This document shows positions 1 to 9,136 of a stretch of DNA of 35,291 nt, one piece after another. The notes beneath the pieces are model-generated. The model was not told the origin of the DNA. It was given only the letters and a program-made list of their open reading frames with translations, and did not search any database. Position numbers and translations under genes: made by a program. How positions within the stretch are numbered: position 1 is the first letter of the stretch; each line of letters opens with the position of its first letter. Origin of the DNA: Bacillus zhangzhouensis (GTDB taxonomy: Bacteria > Bacillota > Bacilli > Bacillales > Bacillaceae); NCBI RefSeq assembly GCF_000715205.1, contig NZ_JOTP01000027.1, positions 1 to 35,291 of the forward strand, written 5' to 3'.

Positions 1-50
1 GTAGACAATAATTAAAAAAATAAATCTTTCGATATTTTCTCTACAGCCTG

Positions 51-82
51 ACTGGACATGAGGACTCATGTCCAGTTTTTTA
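51..82 (+). terminator. Rho-independent terminator of an upstream plus-strand gene
   Basis: A perfect 12-bp stem (51-62 pairs with 65-76, 2-nt loop) is followed by a T run on the plus strand. No T run follows on the minus strand, so it most likely ends a plus-strand gene lying left of the window, convergent with the peptide transporter gene. Confidence 0.75.
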
Positions 83-1576
83 TTAATGAATACCTTTCAT
101 CGCTTTCTTAATCACTGGTGTTAAGAGCAACATCACACCGCATAAAACGATGGCAAGCAATCCGATGATACCGAAATAGACGGTTTCTGGCACTTTATCA
201 AACAGTTTGACCACTTGCGCATTGATCGCCTGTGCCATCGCATTTGAAAGGAACCAAAGGCTCATCGTTTGCGCTGAGAAGGCAGCAGGTGCAAGCTTTG
301 TTGTCGCTGACAGCCCAACTGGTGATAAGCAGAGCTCTCCGATCACGACAAGGAAGAAGCTCAGAACGAGCCATAATGGGCTCACAAGTGTATTCGGACC
401 AGACATGTAGGCAGGAATGATCATGATGATAAAGGATAATCCTGCAAACAGAAGGCCAAGTGAGAACTTAATCGGGGTAGACGGCTGTTTTTTCCCTAGT
501 CTAATCCACAACCAAGCAAACACAGGAGACAAGAGCACAATGAAAATTGGGTTCAATGATTGGAACCACGAAGAGGCAAGTGTCATCCCAAGGAAATTCA
601 AGTTTGTTCGTTGATCCGCATATGTGGCTAAAATGTTTGAGCCTTGTTCTTGAATGGCCCAGAACATCACCGCAGCTAGGAACAATGGAATATAAGCAAG
701 TACCCTGGATTGCTCCACTGTGCTCGTCTTTTTACTGAAATACATCACAATAAAGTAAACAATCGGAATGAGGACGCCAAGGACACTGACAAACCAAGTG
801 AATAGGTTAATGGTAAGCGCGCCTGTTTGGATACCAATGACAGCAAAAACAGCGAGCACAATCACGATCAATGTGCCGAAAATTTTGATGTTCTTGCGTT
901 CAGCGGCAGATAGCGGATTGGTGACATAGGTGCCGGCAAGGCCAAGATTCGGCTTTTTCGTGATCACAAACGTAATGAGTCCAACAAGCATACCAACGGC
1001 CGCGAGTGAAAAACCAAGATGGAAATTCACTTTTTGACCGAGTGTTCCGACAATTAATGGCGCAATAAAACCACCCATGTTGATTCCCATGTAGAAGATA
1101 CTAAAACCAGAATCTCTGCGAGGGTCCGTTTTTGTATACAGGTCACCAACAATGTTTGAAACGTTTGGCTTTAGAAGACCTGTCCCAATAATAATCAGCC
1201 CCATACTAATAAAGAGCGCTGTTGCTCCGCTTGGCAGAGCCAAAATGACATGACCAAGCATAATGAAGACCCCGCCATAAAAGACCGTACTGGACGAACC
1301 GAATACCCGGTCGGCGAGCCATCCACCAATCACTCCTGACATATAGACAAGGGCACCGTAGACAGACATGATCGAATTGGCTGTCGTCTGGTCAAAGCCA
1401 AGACCGCCTTTTGTCACCTCTGTGTACATATAATAAATAAGCAGTGCACGCATGCCATAATAAGAAAAACGCTCCCAAAATTCAGTGAAAAACAGTGTAT
1501 AAAGTCCTTTAGGATGTCCAAAAAACCCTTTTTGAGGCACACTTTTAACAATTTTATCGTGGTCAATTGTAGACAT
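83..1576 (-). CDS. dtpT: Proton-dependent di-/tripeptide transporter (POT/PTR2 family), YclF-like
   Basis: Integral membrane symporter of the major facilitator superfamily that imports di- and tripeptides with protons. The 497-aa length and about 14 hydrophobic segments fit bacterial POT transporters. The family signature ExxERFxYYG is present near the N-terminus (TEFWERFSYYGMRALL), and the second PTR2 motif FYMGINMGG lies near residue 160. The ATG is preceded by AAAGGA at 8-nt spacing; a nearby upstream ATG is out of frame. It is monocistronic with its own promoter and divergent from the beta-helix protein gene, as yclF and yclG are in B. subtilis. The assignment to the POT family is firm; exact substrate preference is inferred. 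Confidence 0.93.
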   Translation of the reverse strand: MSTIDHDKIVKSVPQKGFFGHPKGLYTLFFTEFWERFSYYGMRALLIYYMYTEVTKGGLGFDQTTANSIMSVYGALVYMSGVIGGWLADRVFGSSSTVFYGGVFIMLGHVILALPSGATALFISMGLIIIGTGLLKPNVSNIVGDLYTKTDPRRDSGFSIFYMGINMGGFIAPLIVGTLGQKVNFHLGFSLAAVGMLVGLITFVITKKPNLGLAGTYVTNPLSAAERKNIKIFGTLIVIVLAVFAVIGIQTGALTINLFTWFVSVLGVLIPIVYFIVMYFSKKTSTVEQSRVLAYIPLFLAAVMFWAIQEQGSNILATYADQRTNLNFLGMTLASSWFQSLNPIFIVLLSPVFAWLWIRLGKKQPSTPIKFSLGLLFAGLSFIIMIIPAYMSGPNTLVSPLWLVLSFFLVVIGELCLSPVGLSATTKLAPAAFSAQTMSLWFLSNAMAQAINAQVVKLFDKVPETVYFGIIGLLAIVLCGVMLLLTPVIKKAMKGIH

Positions 1577-1614
1577 GGCATAGATCCTTTCTTAAAAAAA
1601 GAGATATGAGAAAA

Positions 1615-1643
1615 ATGATATTCTTGTATAGTTCTTGTGTCAA
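1615..1643 (-). promoter_or_regulatory. SigA-type promoter of the peptide transporter gene
   Basis: Read on the minus strand, TTGACA (1643-1638) and TATCAT (1620-1615) are separated by exactly 17 nt, about 40 nt upstream of the start codon. The -35 is a perfect match to consensus. Confidence 0.75.
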
Positions 1644-1839
1644 TATAAAACTATTCTAAAACAGGAAAATGTTAGTTCAATAGGCGTAAAGACTCAAAAA
1701 TATGAAAGATTCATTCAAATGAAAATTATCGGAAAGTTATTCCGGGAGAATTTATATAAAATTTGAAGTATTGTACAGGCAAACCTTTCCCACAGGCATA
1801 GGATGATGAGAGGGCATGTGGGAAAAGGAGGGATTTTGG

Positions 1840-3624
1840 TTGGGGGAATTAAATGAATCTGATCTGAAAAAAACCGTTGTCAATGTACTAGATTTTGGTG
1901 TGATTGCTGATGGGAAAACGGACTGTACAGCCAAGCTCAATGAATGCTTAGAATGGACGAAAGCACAAGGCTACTCCCACGTCTGGCTGCCGAGTGGAAC
2001 GTATCTAGTAGATGCGGTGTACAGAAGTGGTCCATTTTTTCCTTTCCGTGGTGCAGGCATACGGGTGCCAAGTCATGTATGTATTGAGATGGCATCAGAT
2101 GCTGTGATTAAAGTGAAACCAAACGATTCGTGGGGATATACAGCCTTTTATATAGGAAAGGTTCAGCATGTGACCATCCGTGGCGGGCGGATTGAAGGGG
2201 ATCGTCATGAGCATGTGTACACGTCACTCCCCGCTGAAAGAAAAACACATGAGTGGGGCTTTGGCATATGTATTGAAGGCGCCTCCCATGTGAATGTGAA
2301 TCATGTGCACATAAAGAATTGTACGGGAGATGGCATCATTGTCAGTCCCCACGGTTTATTGACACAGATTGAATCGTACTCGCCGGCTTCGTCTATTCAC
2401 ATTTGTGGCTGCACAATCACGGATTCAAGACGAAACAATATATCGATTACAGGCTGCGATGGGGTCATTGTCGAGGACTGTCTGCTAGAAAGAGCAGGAG
2501 TAGACGGGGTTGAGCCGAAAATGGGCATTGATATTGAAGGCTACGGAGAAAATGCGATTAATATGGAGGAACCGCTGAATATTCAGATTCGAAATAACAT
2601 CGTTAGAGGTGGTGCCGCAAGCTCCATTTATAACTTCAACGGCTATGGTGTGATCATTGAAGGCAATCATACAGATAGCAGTATCTCCTATGGCTTCGCC
2701 ACCGAAACAATCATTGCAAACAATTTGATCCGTGCAGTGGGAGGAGGTGTAACAAAAGCTGGGATTACGAGCTTAGGTGTCTCGCTTGGCCAAACGGAAA
2801 ACAATGTGATCATTAGTGGGAATATGATTGAGGGGTTTGAAAAAGGCATCGACGTGAGGGGAGACAGCGTTCACATCACAGGCAATAAGATCAGTCTTTT
2901 TGAAGATGTGGCAGTGTCCGTTTACATGGCGAATCGTATTCTAATAGAAGGAAATCATATTGAATCAGGGACGAATACACGACTAAGAAGCACATCCCTG
3001 CGTATCTATCAATCGGATAGCGTCGTCTTTTCAAACAATACGGTCTACTCTGTCATCGATGCGGCGATGGTGAGAGGAACGAATATCCTGATTCAGCACA
3101 ATCAATTCAAAGAATTCAGCAGAGGGATATGGGTGCAGGAGGGAGAAGCTGGGATCAACGGCAATCACTTCATTCAAGAAGGACGACCGCAGCTCGCGTC
3201 TTCGTATACCATCAGTGTTACAGGAAATGCAAAGGCTTTCATATGGCAGAATCGCTTTAAGCACTACCAAAACTACGCCGTATACAGCAGCACAACGGGG
3301 CCTTTAGAGATTAAAGATAATTCCTTTGAAGAAACATCCTTATATGTGGTGATGTATATTAAACATGGCTCACCACAAATTGGAGATAACCGCTTTTATT
3401 TAAATCGTTCGATCGGACAGCCGACGGCGATCTTTATTGATCAAGCCGCTTCGGCACGTGTGCTGCGGAATAATATCATCAATCTATCTCCTCAACAGGC
3501 GATTGCTATTCGCACATCGTCATCTACTCATTCTGTTATCGCCCATAACATGCTGGAGCGGAGTCAATTGATGACTCATACGACGGACCGGCTCATCGGA
3601 AATATCGAAATCGATACACCGTAA
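1840..3624 (+). CDS. yclG: Right-handed beta-helix protein, pectin-lyase-like fold (YclG-like)
   Basis: Probable carbohydrate-active protein of the pectate lyase superfamily; its substrate is unknown. The N-terminus carries the typical entry strand of the family (VVNVLDFGVIADGKTDCTAKL...WLPSGTYLV). The rest is a long series of beta-helix coils marked by repeated I.GN.I / I.NN.I steps up to the C-terminus. No signal peptide is visible, so it is probably cytoplasmic or released by another route. The TTG at 1840 is chosen because AAAAGGAGG lies 7 nt upstream, giving 594 aa. An in-frame ATG at 1816 (602 aa) has only a poorly spaced GAGAGG. Position next to the peptide transporter gene supports the YclG identification. 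The catalytic residues of true pectate lyases were not identified. Confidence 0.85.
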   Translation: MGELNESDLKKTVVNVLDFGVIADGKTDCTAKLNECLEWTKAQGYSHVWLPSGTYLVDAVYRSGPFFPFRGAGIRVPSHVCIEMASDAVIKVKPNDSWGYTAFYIGKVQHVTIRGGRIEGDRHEHVYTSLPAERKTHEWGFGICIEGASHVNVNHVHIKNCTGDGIIVSPHGLLTQIESYSPASSIHICGCTITDSRRNNISITGCDGVIVEDCLLERAGVDGVEPKMGIDIEGYGENAINMEEPLNIQIRNNIVRGGAASSIYNFNGYGVIIEGNHTDSSISYGFATETIIANNLIRAVGGGVTKAGITSLGVSLGQTENNVIISGNMIEGFEKGIDVRGDSVHITGNKISLFEDVAVSVYMANRILIEGNHIESGTNTRLRSTSLRIYQSDSVVFSNNTVYSVIDAAMVRGTNILIQHNQFKEFSRGIWVQEGEAGINGNHFIQEGRPQLASSYTISVTGNAKAFIWQNRFKHYQNYAVYSSTTGPLEIKDNSFEETSLYVVMYIKHGSPQIGDNRFYLNRSIGQPTAIFIDQAASARVLRNNIINLSPQQAIAIRTSSSTHSVIAHNMLERSQLMTHTTDRLIGNIEIDTP

Positions 3625-3664
3625 TGGCTTGTGAAATCCCTTATTTTGGAGGTTCAGAAGGCGG

Positions 3665-3693
3665 TTGACAATCATGTAAAAAGGGCATATAGT
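3665..3693 (+). promoter_or_regulatory. SigA-type promoter of the yxe-like operon
   Basis: TTGACA (3665-3670), a 17-nt spacer and TATAGT (3688-3693) form a near-consensus promoter about 130 nt upstream of the first operon gene. The resulting leader is about 120 nt. No known riboswitch fold was recognised in it. Confidence 0.75.
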
Positions 3694-3733
3694 AATAATT
3701 ATTTTTCATTTTTCGCAACATTTGCCCTTTTTT
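3678..3733 (+). terminator. Possible terminator of yclG overlapping the next promoter
   Basis: AAAAAGGGCA (3678-3687) is complementary to TGCCCTTTTT (from 3722), followed by further T residues. The loop is long (about 34 nt), and the left arm lies in the spacer of the operon promoter. It could therefore form only in transcripts reading through from yclG. Stability is uncertain. Confidence 0.4.
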
Positions 3734-3823
3734 TATTGTTAAAACCGATTAATTCAATCAGAAAAATGTATCTTATGAGGACTTCAGTTTGATATAGCAG
3801 GATATAGAAAGGATGAAGAACAA

Positions 3824-5149
3824 GTGTCACAGCCGAAAAGGAAGCTCAAGCTAGGCGTATTCATCGCAGGAACTGGACATCATGTCGCCTCTTGGAGACA
3901 TCCAAATGCAGTACCAAATGCAGCCATGAATCTTGATTACTTTAAACAATTAGCGAAAAAAGCAGAGGAAGGAAAGCTGGATTTGCTCTTTTTAGCCGAC
4001 AGCTTATCTATTAATCAAACCTCTCATCCGAACGTATTAACGAGATTTGAACCGCTCACACTGCTTTCGTCCATTGCAGAGTCTACCTCTACAATTGGCT
4101 TAGCAGCAACAGCATCCACTACATACAGTGAACCATTCCATATTGCGAGACAGTTTGCCTCACTCGATCATTTATCAGGCGGCAGAGCAGCATGGAATGT
4201 TGTCACCTCTTCTATTGAAGAAACAGCGAAAAATTTTAGCGGAGAAGAGCATTTAGCGCATCACAAACGATATGAGCGAGCCGAAGAATTCGTAGAGGTC
4301 GTCAAAGGCCTTTGGGATTCTTGGGAAGAGGATGCACTTGTGAGAAACCAAGAAACGGGAGAATTCTTCGAGTCTAGTAAGCTTCATGAGCTGCAGCACA
4401 AGGGTGAGTTCTTCTCTGTACGGGGCCCGCTCAACGTATCACGTACGCCGCAAGGGCAGCCGGTGATCATTCAAGCAGGGTCTTCCGAAGATGGTCAAAA
4501 GCTTGCAGCTAAAACGGCAGAGCTTATTTTCACTGCACAAAACGATCTCGATAAGGCGAAGGAATTTTATCAAAGCTTGAAAGGGAAAGTAGAGGCTGCT
4601 GGACGTGCTAGAGAGGACGTCAGCATCATGCCAGGCATCTTCCCAATCATTGCCGATACAGAAGAAGAAGCAAAAGCGAAGTATGAAGAATTACAAGAGC
4701 TGATTGTTCCTGAGATTGGTCTAAGCATTTTGCAAAACTACTTAGGTGGTATTGATCTTTCCAAGTATCCATTAGACGGTCCGCTTCCAGAGATTGATCC
4801 AAGCACGTCAAATGCGGTGAAAAGTCGCTTTGATCTTGTGATGAATATGGCAAGAAAGGACAACCTGACCATTCGCCAGCTCTACCAATCTGTCGCCGGC
4901 TCTCGCGGTCATAATATTTTCATTGGAACACCGGAGCAGCTAGCAAATGTCATGGAAACGTGGCTCACTGAGGAAGCAGCAGATGGCTTTAACGTCATGC
5001 CGCCATTATTGCCAGAAGGACTTGATGTATTCGTAGATCGCGTCGTCCCGATCCTTCAGGAAAGAGGCTTATTTAAAACAGAATACACAGGACAAACCTT
5101 ACGAGAAAATCTCGGATTAAAGCAGCCAAAAAATCGTTACACGACATAA
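3824..5149 (+). CDS. yxeK: FMN-dependent LLM-class monooxygenase, YxeK-like (NtaA/SnaA/DszA family)
   Basis: Two-component flavin monooxygenase of the bacterial luciferase-like fold. In B. subtilis YxeK oxidatively cleaves the C-S bond of N-acetyl-S-(2-succino)cysteine in cysteine salvage. The 441-aa length and the core motifs fit the NtaA/SnaA/DszA subgroup: LDLLFLADSL, the central FASLDHLSGGRAAWNVVTS, and QPVIIQAGSSEDGQKLAAKTAELIF. The GTG start follows AAAGGA at about 10 nt; the nearby ATG at 3813 is out of frame. It is the first gene of a seven-gene operon, and the order of the following genes (GNAT, ABC transporter, M20 hydrolase, MmgE/PrpD) is that of the yxe operon. The family is certain; the substrate is inferred from gene order. 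Confidence 0.88.
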   Translation: MSQPKRKLKLGVFIAGTGHHVASWRHPNAVPNAAMNLDYFKQLAKKAEEGKLDLLFLADSLSINQTSHPNVLTRFEPLTLLSSIAESTSTIGLAATASTTYSEPFHIARQFASLDHLSGGRAAWNVVTSSIEETAKNFSGEEHLAHHKRYERAEEFVEVVKGLWDSWEEDALVRNQETGEFFESSKLHELQHKGEFFSVRGPLNVSRTPQGQPVIIQAGSSEDGQKLAAKTAELIFTAQNDLDKAKEFYQSLKGKVEAAGRAREDVSIMPGIFPIIADTEEEAKAKYEELQELIVPEIGLSILQNYLGGIDLSKYPLDGPLPEIDPSTSNAVKSRFDLVMNMARKDNLTIRQLYQSVAGSRGHNIFIGTPEQLANVMETWLTEEAADGFNVMPPLLPEGLDVFVDRVVPILQERGLFKTEYTGQTLRENLGLKQPKNRYTT

Positions 5150-5166
5150 GGATGAGGTGACTAACA

Positions 5167-5670
5167 TTGGGATACACTTTTCGTCTGGCAACAGAGGCAG
5201 ATATAGAAGCACTGCTTGAACTGACAACAAGAGCCTATGAGCCAATTCGTGAGCTCGGCATCCAGTTCCAAGCAGCACATGCAGATTTTGCTCTCGTTCA
5301 GCAAAATGTACAAAAGAATCTTTGCTATGTCATGGAAGAAAACGGGGAGATTCTATCCACCTTATCACTCCGTATGCCTTGGGGAGAGCAACCAGGACCG
5401 TTCGGCGTCCCGCACATCTGGTGGTTTGCCTCAGAACCAGCCGCTAAAAAAGGTACAGGCTCAGCCTTACTTGAATGGGTTGAAACCGAAGTGCTAAGGG
5501 ATACACTGAAGGTACCGTATGTGTCTCTCGGTACAGCGGATAAGCATCCGTGGCTCATGGCCATGTATGAGCGAAAAGGCTACGTCAGAGCAGGTGAAAA
5601 GGATTTAGGCAAGGGGCATATCACGATTTATTTTAAAAAACAATTAAGATCAGATTTGACACAACCATAA
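5167..5670 (+). CDS. snaB: GNAT N-acetyltransferase, SnaB/YxeL-like
   Basis: GCN5-related acetyltransferase of 167 aa. The acetyl-CoA pyrophosphate-binding loop is visible as AAKKGTGSALLEWVE around residues 97-111, followed by the C-terminal MYERKGYVRAG segment. In B. subtilis the equivalent enzyme acetylates the amino group of S-(2-succino)cysteine before oxidative cleavage. The TTG start is preceded by GAGGTGA at about 6 nt, 17 nt after the stop of the monooxygenase gene. Its place between the monooxygenase and the transporter supports the assignment; substrate identity is inferred. Confidence 0.82.
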   Translation: MGYTFRLATEADIEALLELTTRAYEPIRELGIQFQAAHADFALVQQNVQKNLCYVMEENGEILSTLSLRMPWGEQPGPFGVPHIWWFASEPAAKKGTGSALLEWVETEVLRDTLKVPYVSLGTADKHPWLMAMYERKGYVRAGEKDLGKGHITIYFKKQLRSDLTQP

Positions 5671-5692
5671 GAGGAAAGAAGGGTTTACGAAC

Positions 5693-6487
5693 ATGAAAAA
5701 CAAAAAGTGGCTAGTCGTTCTATTTGCGGCAATGCTTGCGGTTTTAGCAGCTTGCGGCGGCAACAATCAAAGTGAAGGCAAAGATGAAAAAGTGTTAAAA
5801 GTAGGCGCTACAGGACAAAGTTATCCTTTTGCTTATAAAGAAAACGGCAAGCTTGTTGGATTCGATGTCGAAGTAACAGAAGCGGTTGCGAAAAAGCTGG
5901 GCTACAAATTAGACTGGCAGCTGAGTGAATTCAGCGGACTCATGGGGCAGCTGACATCTGGTAAGCTGGATACAGTGTCAAACCAAGTAGCGATCACAGA
6001 TGAGCGTAAACAAACGTTTAACTTTACAGATACGTACGCTTACGCAGGAACACAAATCATCGTGAAAAAGGACAACAACGACATCAAAGGTCTTGACGAC
6101 TTAAAAGGAAAAACAGTGGCGGCGGTTCTTGGCTCAAACCATGCCAAAAACCTAGAGAGCAAAGACCCAGATAAGAAAATCAATATCAAAACATATGAAA
6201 CGCAAGACGGTGTATTAAATGAAGTGGCAAATGGCCGCGTGGATGCTTACGTCAACGGACGCAGTGTATTGCTGGCTCAGATTGAAAAAACAGGTCTTCC
6301 ACTGAAAATCGTAGGCAACCCAATTGTGTATGAAGAAGTAGGCTATCCATTTGCCAAAGATGAAAAGCATGACAAGCTAAGAGAAGAATTTAACAAAGCC
6401 ATCAAAGAATTAAGAGAAGACGGGACACTTAAGAAATTGTCTGAGAAATATTTCAAAGACGATGTCACAGTGCCGATCAAAAAATAA
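5693..6487 (+). CDS. yxeM: Amino acid ABC transporter, substrate-binding lipoprotein (YxeM-like)
   Basis: Extracytoplasmic solute-binding protein of the polar amino acid (SBP_bac_3) family, 264 aa. A lipoprotein signal peptide is clear: charged MKNKK, hydrophobic core and lipobox LAAC with Cys21 as the acylated residue. The mature part shows family features: VGATGQSYPFAYKENGKLVGFDVEV, then the LMGQLTSGKLD and VANGRVDAYV segments that line the ligand cleft. It precedes its permease and ATPase. In this operon it probably captures S-(2-succino)cysteine or related cysteine derivatives. Confidence 0.88.
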   Translation: MKNKKWLVVLFAAMLAVLAACGGNNQSEGKDEKVLKVGATGQSYPFAYKENGKLVGFDVEVTEAVAKKLGYKLDWQLSEFSGLMGQLTSGKLDTVSNQVAITDERKQTFNFTDTYAYAGTQIIVKKDNNDIKGLDDLKGKTVAAVLGSNHAKNLESKDPDKKINIKTYETQDGVLNEVANGRVDAYVNGRSVLLAQIEKTGLPLKIVGNPIVYEEVGYPFAKDEKHDKLREEFNKAIKELREDGTLKKLSEKYFKDDVTVPIKK

Positions 6488-6511
6488 AGACAGCGGCGGT
6501 GAACAGCAGAC

Positions 6512-7186
6512 ATGAATAAAATTGATTGGCAGTATATGGTGACGGTTTTTCCGACCTTGATTCAATACTTGCCGATAACGATCTTCATGGCGATTGTCTC
6601 CATGGTATTTGCCATTATCATTGGTGTGGTATTCGCTCTCATTACAAAAAACCGGATACCTGTCCTATACCAATTTGCCAAGCTGTATATTTCTTTCTTC
6701 AGAGCGGTTCCAACCTTGGTTCAGCTCTTTCTCATTTATTTTGGTCTTCCGCAGTTATTCCCTGCGATGACCTCAATGGATGCCTTAACAGCGGTCATTA
6801 TCGGATTAAGTATTAAAAACTCAGCGTATTTAGCAGAAATTTTCAGAGCTGCACTCAATTCTGTGGATGAAGGGCAGCTTGAGGCCTGCCTATCTGTCGG
6901 CATGACAAGATGGCAGTCTTACGTCAGAATTATTTTCCCGCAGGCAATTAGAAATGCGATTCCAGCGACGGGGAATACCTTTATCGGTCTTTTAAAAGAA
7001 ACATCTCTTGCCTTTACCATTGGGGTGGCAGAAATGTTTGCACAAGGGAAGATGATTGCCTCGGCGAACTATAAATACTTTGAAACCTATTTAGCCGTAG
7101 GGATTGTGTACTGGGTGCTGACCATCATTTATAGCTTCCTGCAAGACCTATTTGAACGAAAAATCAGCAAACCTTACCGGAATTAA
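6512..7186 (+). CDS. yxeN: Amino acid ABC transporter permease (YxeN-like)
   Basis: HisMQ-type inner membrane permease, 224 aa, with about five hydrophobic segments. The cytoplasmic EAA loop that contacts the ATPase is visible around residues 127-155 (EACLSVGMTRWQSYVRIIFPQAI). Typical family segments such as FFRAVPTLVQLFLIYFGLP and IKNSAYLAEIFRAA are present. A single permease gene implies a homodimer. It starts 24 nt after the binding protein gene and is followed after 12 nt by the ATPase gene. Confidence 0.9.
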   Translation: MNKIDWQYMVTVFPTLIQYLPITIFMAIVSMVFAIIIGVVFALITKNRIPVLYQFAKLYISFFRAVPTLVQLFLIYFGLPQLFPAMTSMDALTAVIIGLSIKNSAYLAEIFRAALNSVDEGQLEACLSVGMTRWQSYVRIIFPQAIRNAIPATGNTFIGLLKETSLAFTIGVAEMFAQGKMIASANYKYFETYLAVGIVYWVLTIIYSFLQDLFERKISKPYRN

Positions 7187-7198
7187 GGAGGTGTGGAC

Positions 7199-7945
7199 AT
7201 GATCAAGCTCACCAATTTGAAGAAATCATTCGGCGACCTTGTCGTCTTGGACGGAATCAATCTTGACATACAAAAAGGGCAGGTTGTGGCCATTATCGGA
7301 CCTTCTGGCTCCGGTAAATCAACCTTGCTGCGCTGCTTAAATTTATTAGAAACGCCAGATGAAGGTACGATTGAAATTGGCGATGCAAAGCTGAATGCAT
7401 CAAAATATACACGTAAAGAAGCGCATCACCTGCGTCAACAAACGGCCATGGTGTTTCAAAACTATAATCTATTTAAAAACAAAACAGCACTACAAAATAT
7501 TACAGAATCACTGCTTGTGACGAAAAAAATGACGAAACAGCAGGCAAATGAGATCGGTATGAAGCTGCTGAAGCAGGTAGGGTTAGAACAAAAGGCTGAC
7601 AGCTACCCGGTCACGTTATCTGGCGGACAGCAGCAGCGAATTGGCATTGCCCGTGCGTTAGCTGTTGATCCACATGCGATTTTACTGGATGAACCGACGT
7701 CAGCATTGGATCCAGAGCTCGTCTCAGGCGTGCTTCAGGTCATTAAATCCATTGCGATTCAAGAAACAACTATGATCATCGTCACACATGAAATGGCGTT
7801 TGCAAGAGAAGTGGCAGACCATGTGATTTTCATGGCTGATGGTCATATTATTGAACAGGGGACACCAACAGAGCTATTTGATGAAACGAAGAATGAACGT
7901 ACGAAACGATTTATCCAAAAAGAAGCAGCGGCTGAAGAGGCATAA
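7199..7945 (+). CDS. yxeO: Amino acid ABC transporter ATPase (YxeO-like)
   Basis: ATP-hydrolysing subunit of the polar amino acid importer, 248 aa. It has Walker A GPSGSGKST, the Q-loop (VFQNYNLF), the ABC signature LSGGQQQR, Walker B AILLDEPTSALDPE and the switch His in VTHE. The ATG at 7199 is chosen because AAGGAGG ends 7 nt upstream. The in-frame GTG at 7193 is almost fused to that ribosome binding site. It completes the three-gene importer of the operon. Confidence 0.92.
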   Translation: MIKLTNLKKSFGDLVVLDGINLDIQKGQVVAIIGPSGSGKSTLLRCLNLLETPDEGTIEIGDAKLNASKYTRKEAHHLRQQTAMVFQNYNLFKNKTALQNITESLLVTKKMTKQQANEIGMKLLKQVGLEQKADSYPVTLSGGQQQRIGIARALAVDPHAILLDEPTSALDPELVSGVLQVIKSIAIQETTMIIVTHEMAFAREVADHVIFMADGHIIEQGTPTELFDETKNERTKRFIQKEAAAEEA

Positions 7946-7978
7946 GCTGCTTTTTACTCTTTAGAGGGGTGAGTGTCA

Positions 7979-9136
7979 GTGAAATCAATAGGAAATGAAG
8001 CTTTAAACAAACGTTTAATTAACATTCGCCGAGCGCTTCATGAACATCCAGAATTGTCATTTGAAGAACATGAAACGACAAAGAAACTGCGCCGCTGGTT
8101 AGAAGAGGAAGGGATCACTGTACTTGATGTCCCGGCCCTTCAAACAGGGGTTGTTTGTGAAATTAAAGGAGAACAAGAGGGACCAACGATTGCACTGAGA
8201 GCCGACATTGATGCGCTTCCGATTGAAGAAGCATCCGGTGAACCATTTTCTTCAAAGGTACCGGGCAAAATGCATGCATGCGGTCATGATTTCCATACAG
8301 CTTCGATCTTTGGTGCGGCCGTTTTATTACAAGAGCGGAAACATGAAATCAAGGGAACGGTCCGCATTTTGTTCCAACCGGCAGAGGAAGTCGCTCAAGG
8401 GGCGAAACGCGTCATAGAGGCAGGCGTATTAGATGGGGTTGATGCAATTTTCGGTATGCATAACAAACCTGACCTGCCAGTTGGCACCATCGGCATAAGA
8501 GAAAAAGCATTAATGGCAAGTGTTGATCGATTTGAAATCGATATTAAAGGAACAGGCGGTCATGCAGGGATTCCGAATCACACAGTGGATCCGATTGCCA
8601 TCAGCGGGCAGATCACGAGCGCCCTCCAGCACATTGTCAGCCGCCGCATTAGCTCATTGCATCATGCGGTTGTCAGCATCACACGTATTCAAGGCGGGAC
8701 GTCATGGAATGTGATTCCTGACCGTGTCGAGATGGAAGGAACCGTTCGGACATTTGAGCCAGAAGTGAGAGCGATGATTCCAAATCTCATGAAACAAATC
8801 GTGAGCGGGATTGCAGAAGGGTTTGGCGCAAAGGCAGAAGTGAGATGGCATCCCTATTTGCCTTCTGTGATGAATGACGAGCGCCTGACAAAGGTTGTAG
8901 AAGAAACGGCTGGTGCGCTTGATCTCACAGTAGCGCAAGCAGAGCAGTCACCAGGCGGAGAAGACTTTGCCCTTTATCAAGAGCGCATTCCAGGCTTTTT
9001 TGTATGGATGGGGACAAGCGGCACCGAGGAATGGCATCATCCTGCCTTTACGTTAAATGAAGACGCACTTCCAGTCGCTGCTGCTTTCTTTGCCGAGCTT
9101 GCCATTCGGGCTCTGGAGTCACCATCATGGAACTAA
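7979..9136 (+). CDS. scmP: M20-family amidohydrolase / N-acyl-cysteine deacetylase, ScmP/YxeP-like
   Basis: Zinc- or manganese-dependent peptidase M20D-type amidohydrolase, about 385 aa. In B. subtilis ScmP releases cysteine from N-acetylcysteine at the end of S-(2-succino)cysteine salvage. Metal-binding motifs are intact: ALRADIDALP, HACGHDFHTA (near residue 100), PAEEVAQGAKRVIEAG, and the C-terminal GGEDFALY with WHHPAF. The dimerisation-domain motif GTGGHAGIPNHTVDP is also present. GTG at 7979 is 9 nt from GAGGGG, while the in-frame GTG at 7973 is only 3 nt away; either could be used. It is the sixth gene of the operon, and its 3' end overlaps the next gene. Confidence 0.87.
   Translation: MKSIGNEALNKRLINIRRALHEHPELSFEEHETTKKLRRWLEEEGITVLDVPALQTGVVCEIKGEQEGPTIALRADIDALPIEEASGEPFSSKVPGKMHACGHDFHTASIFGAAVLLQERKHEIKGTVRILFQPAEEVAQGAKRVIEAGVLDGVDAIFGMHNKPDLPVGTIGIREKALMASVDRFEIDIKGTGGHAGIPNHTVDPIAISGQITSALQHIVSRRISSLHHAVVSITRIQGGTSWNVIPDRVEMEGTVRTFEPEVRAMIPNLMKQIVSGIAEGFGAKAEVRWHPYLPSVMNDERLTKVVEETAGALDLTVAQAEQSPGGEDFALYQERIPGFFVWMGTSGTEEWHHPAFTLNEDALPVAAAFFAELAIRALESPSWN

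Noticed and set aside
1731..1746. CGGAA-N5-TTCCG dyad between dtpT and yclG
   Set aside because: Short (5-bp arms), not aligned to a convincing promoter, likely chance.
3700..3823. S-box or T-box leader before the yxe-like operon
   Set aside because: A sulfur-linked operon invites this, but no specifier-loop, T-box sequence or SAM-riboswitch helices were found in the roughly 120-nt leader.
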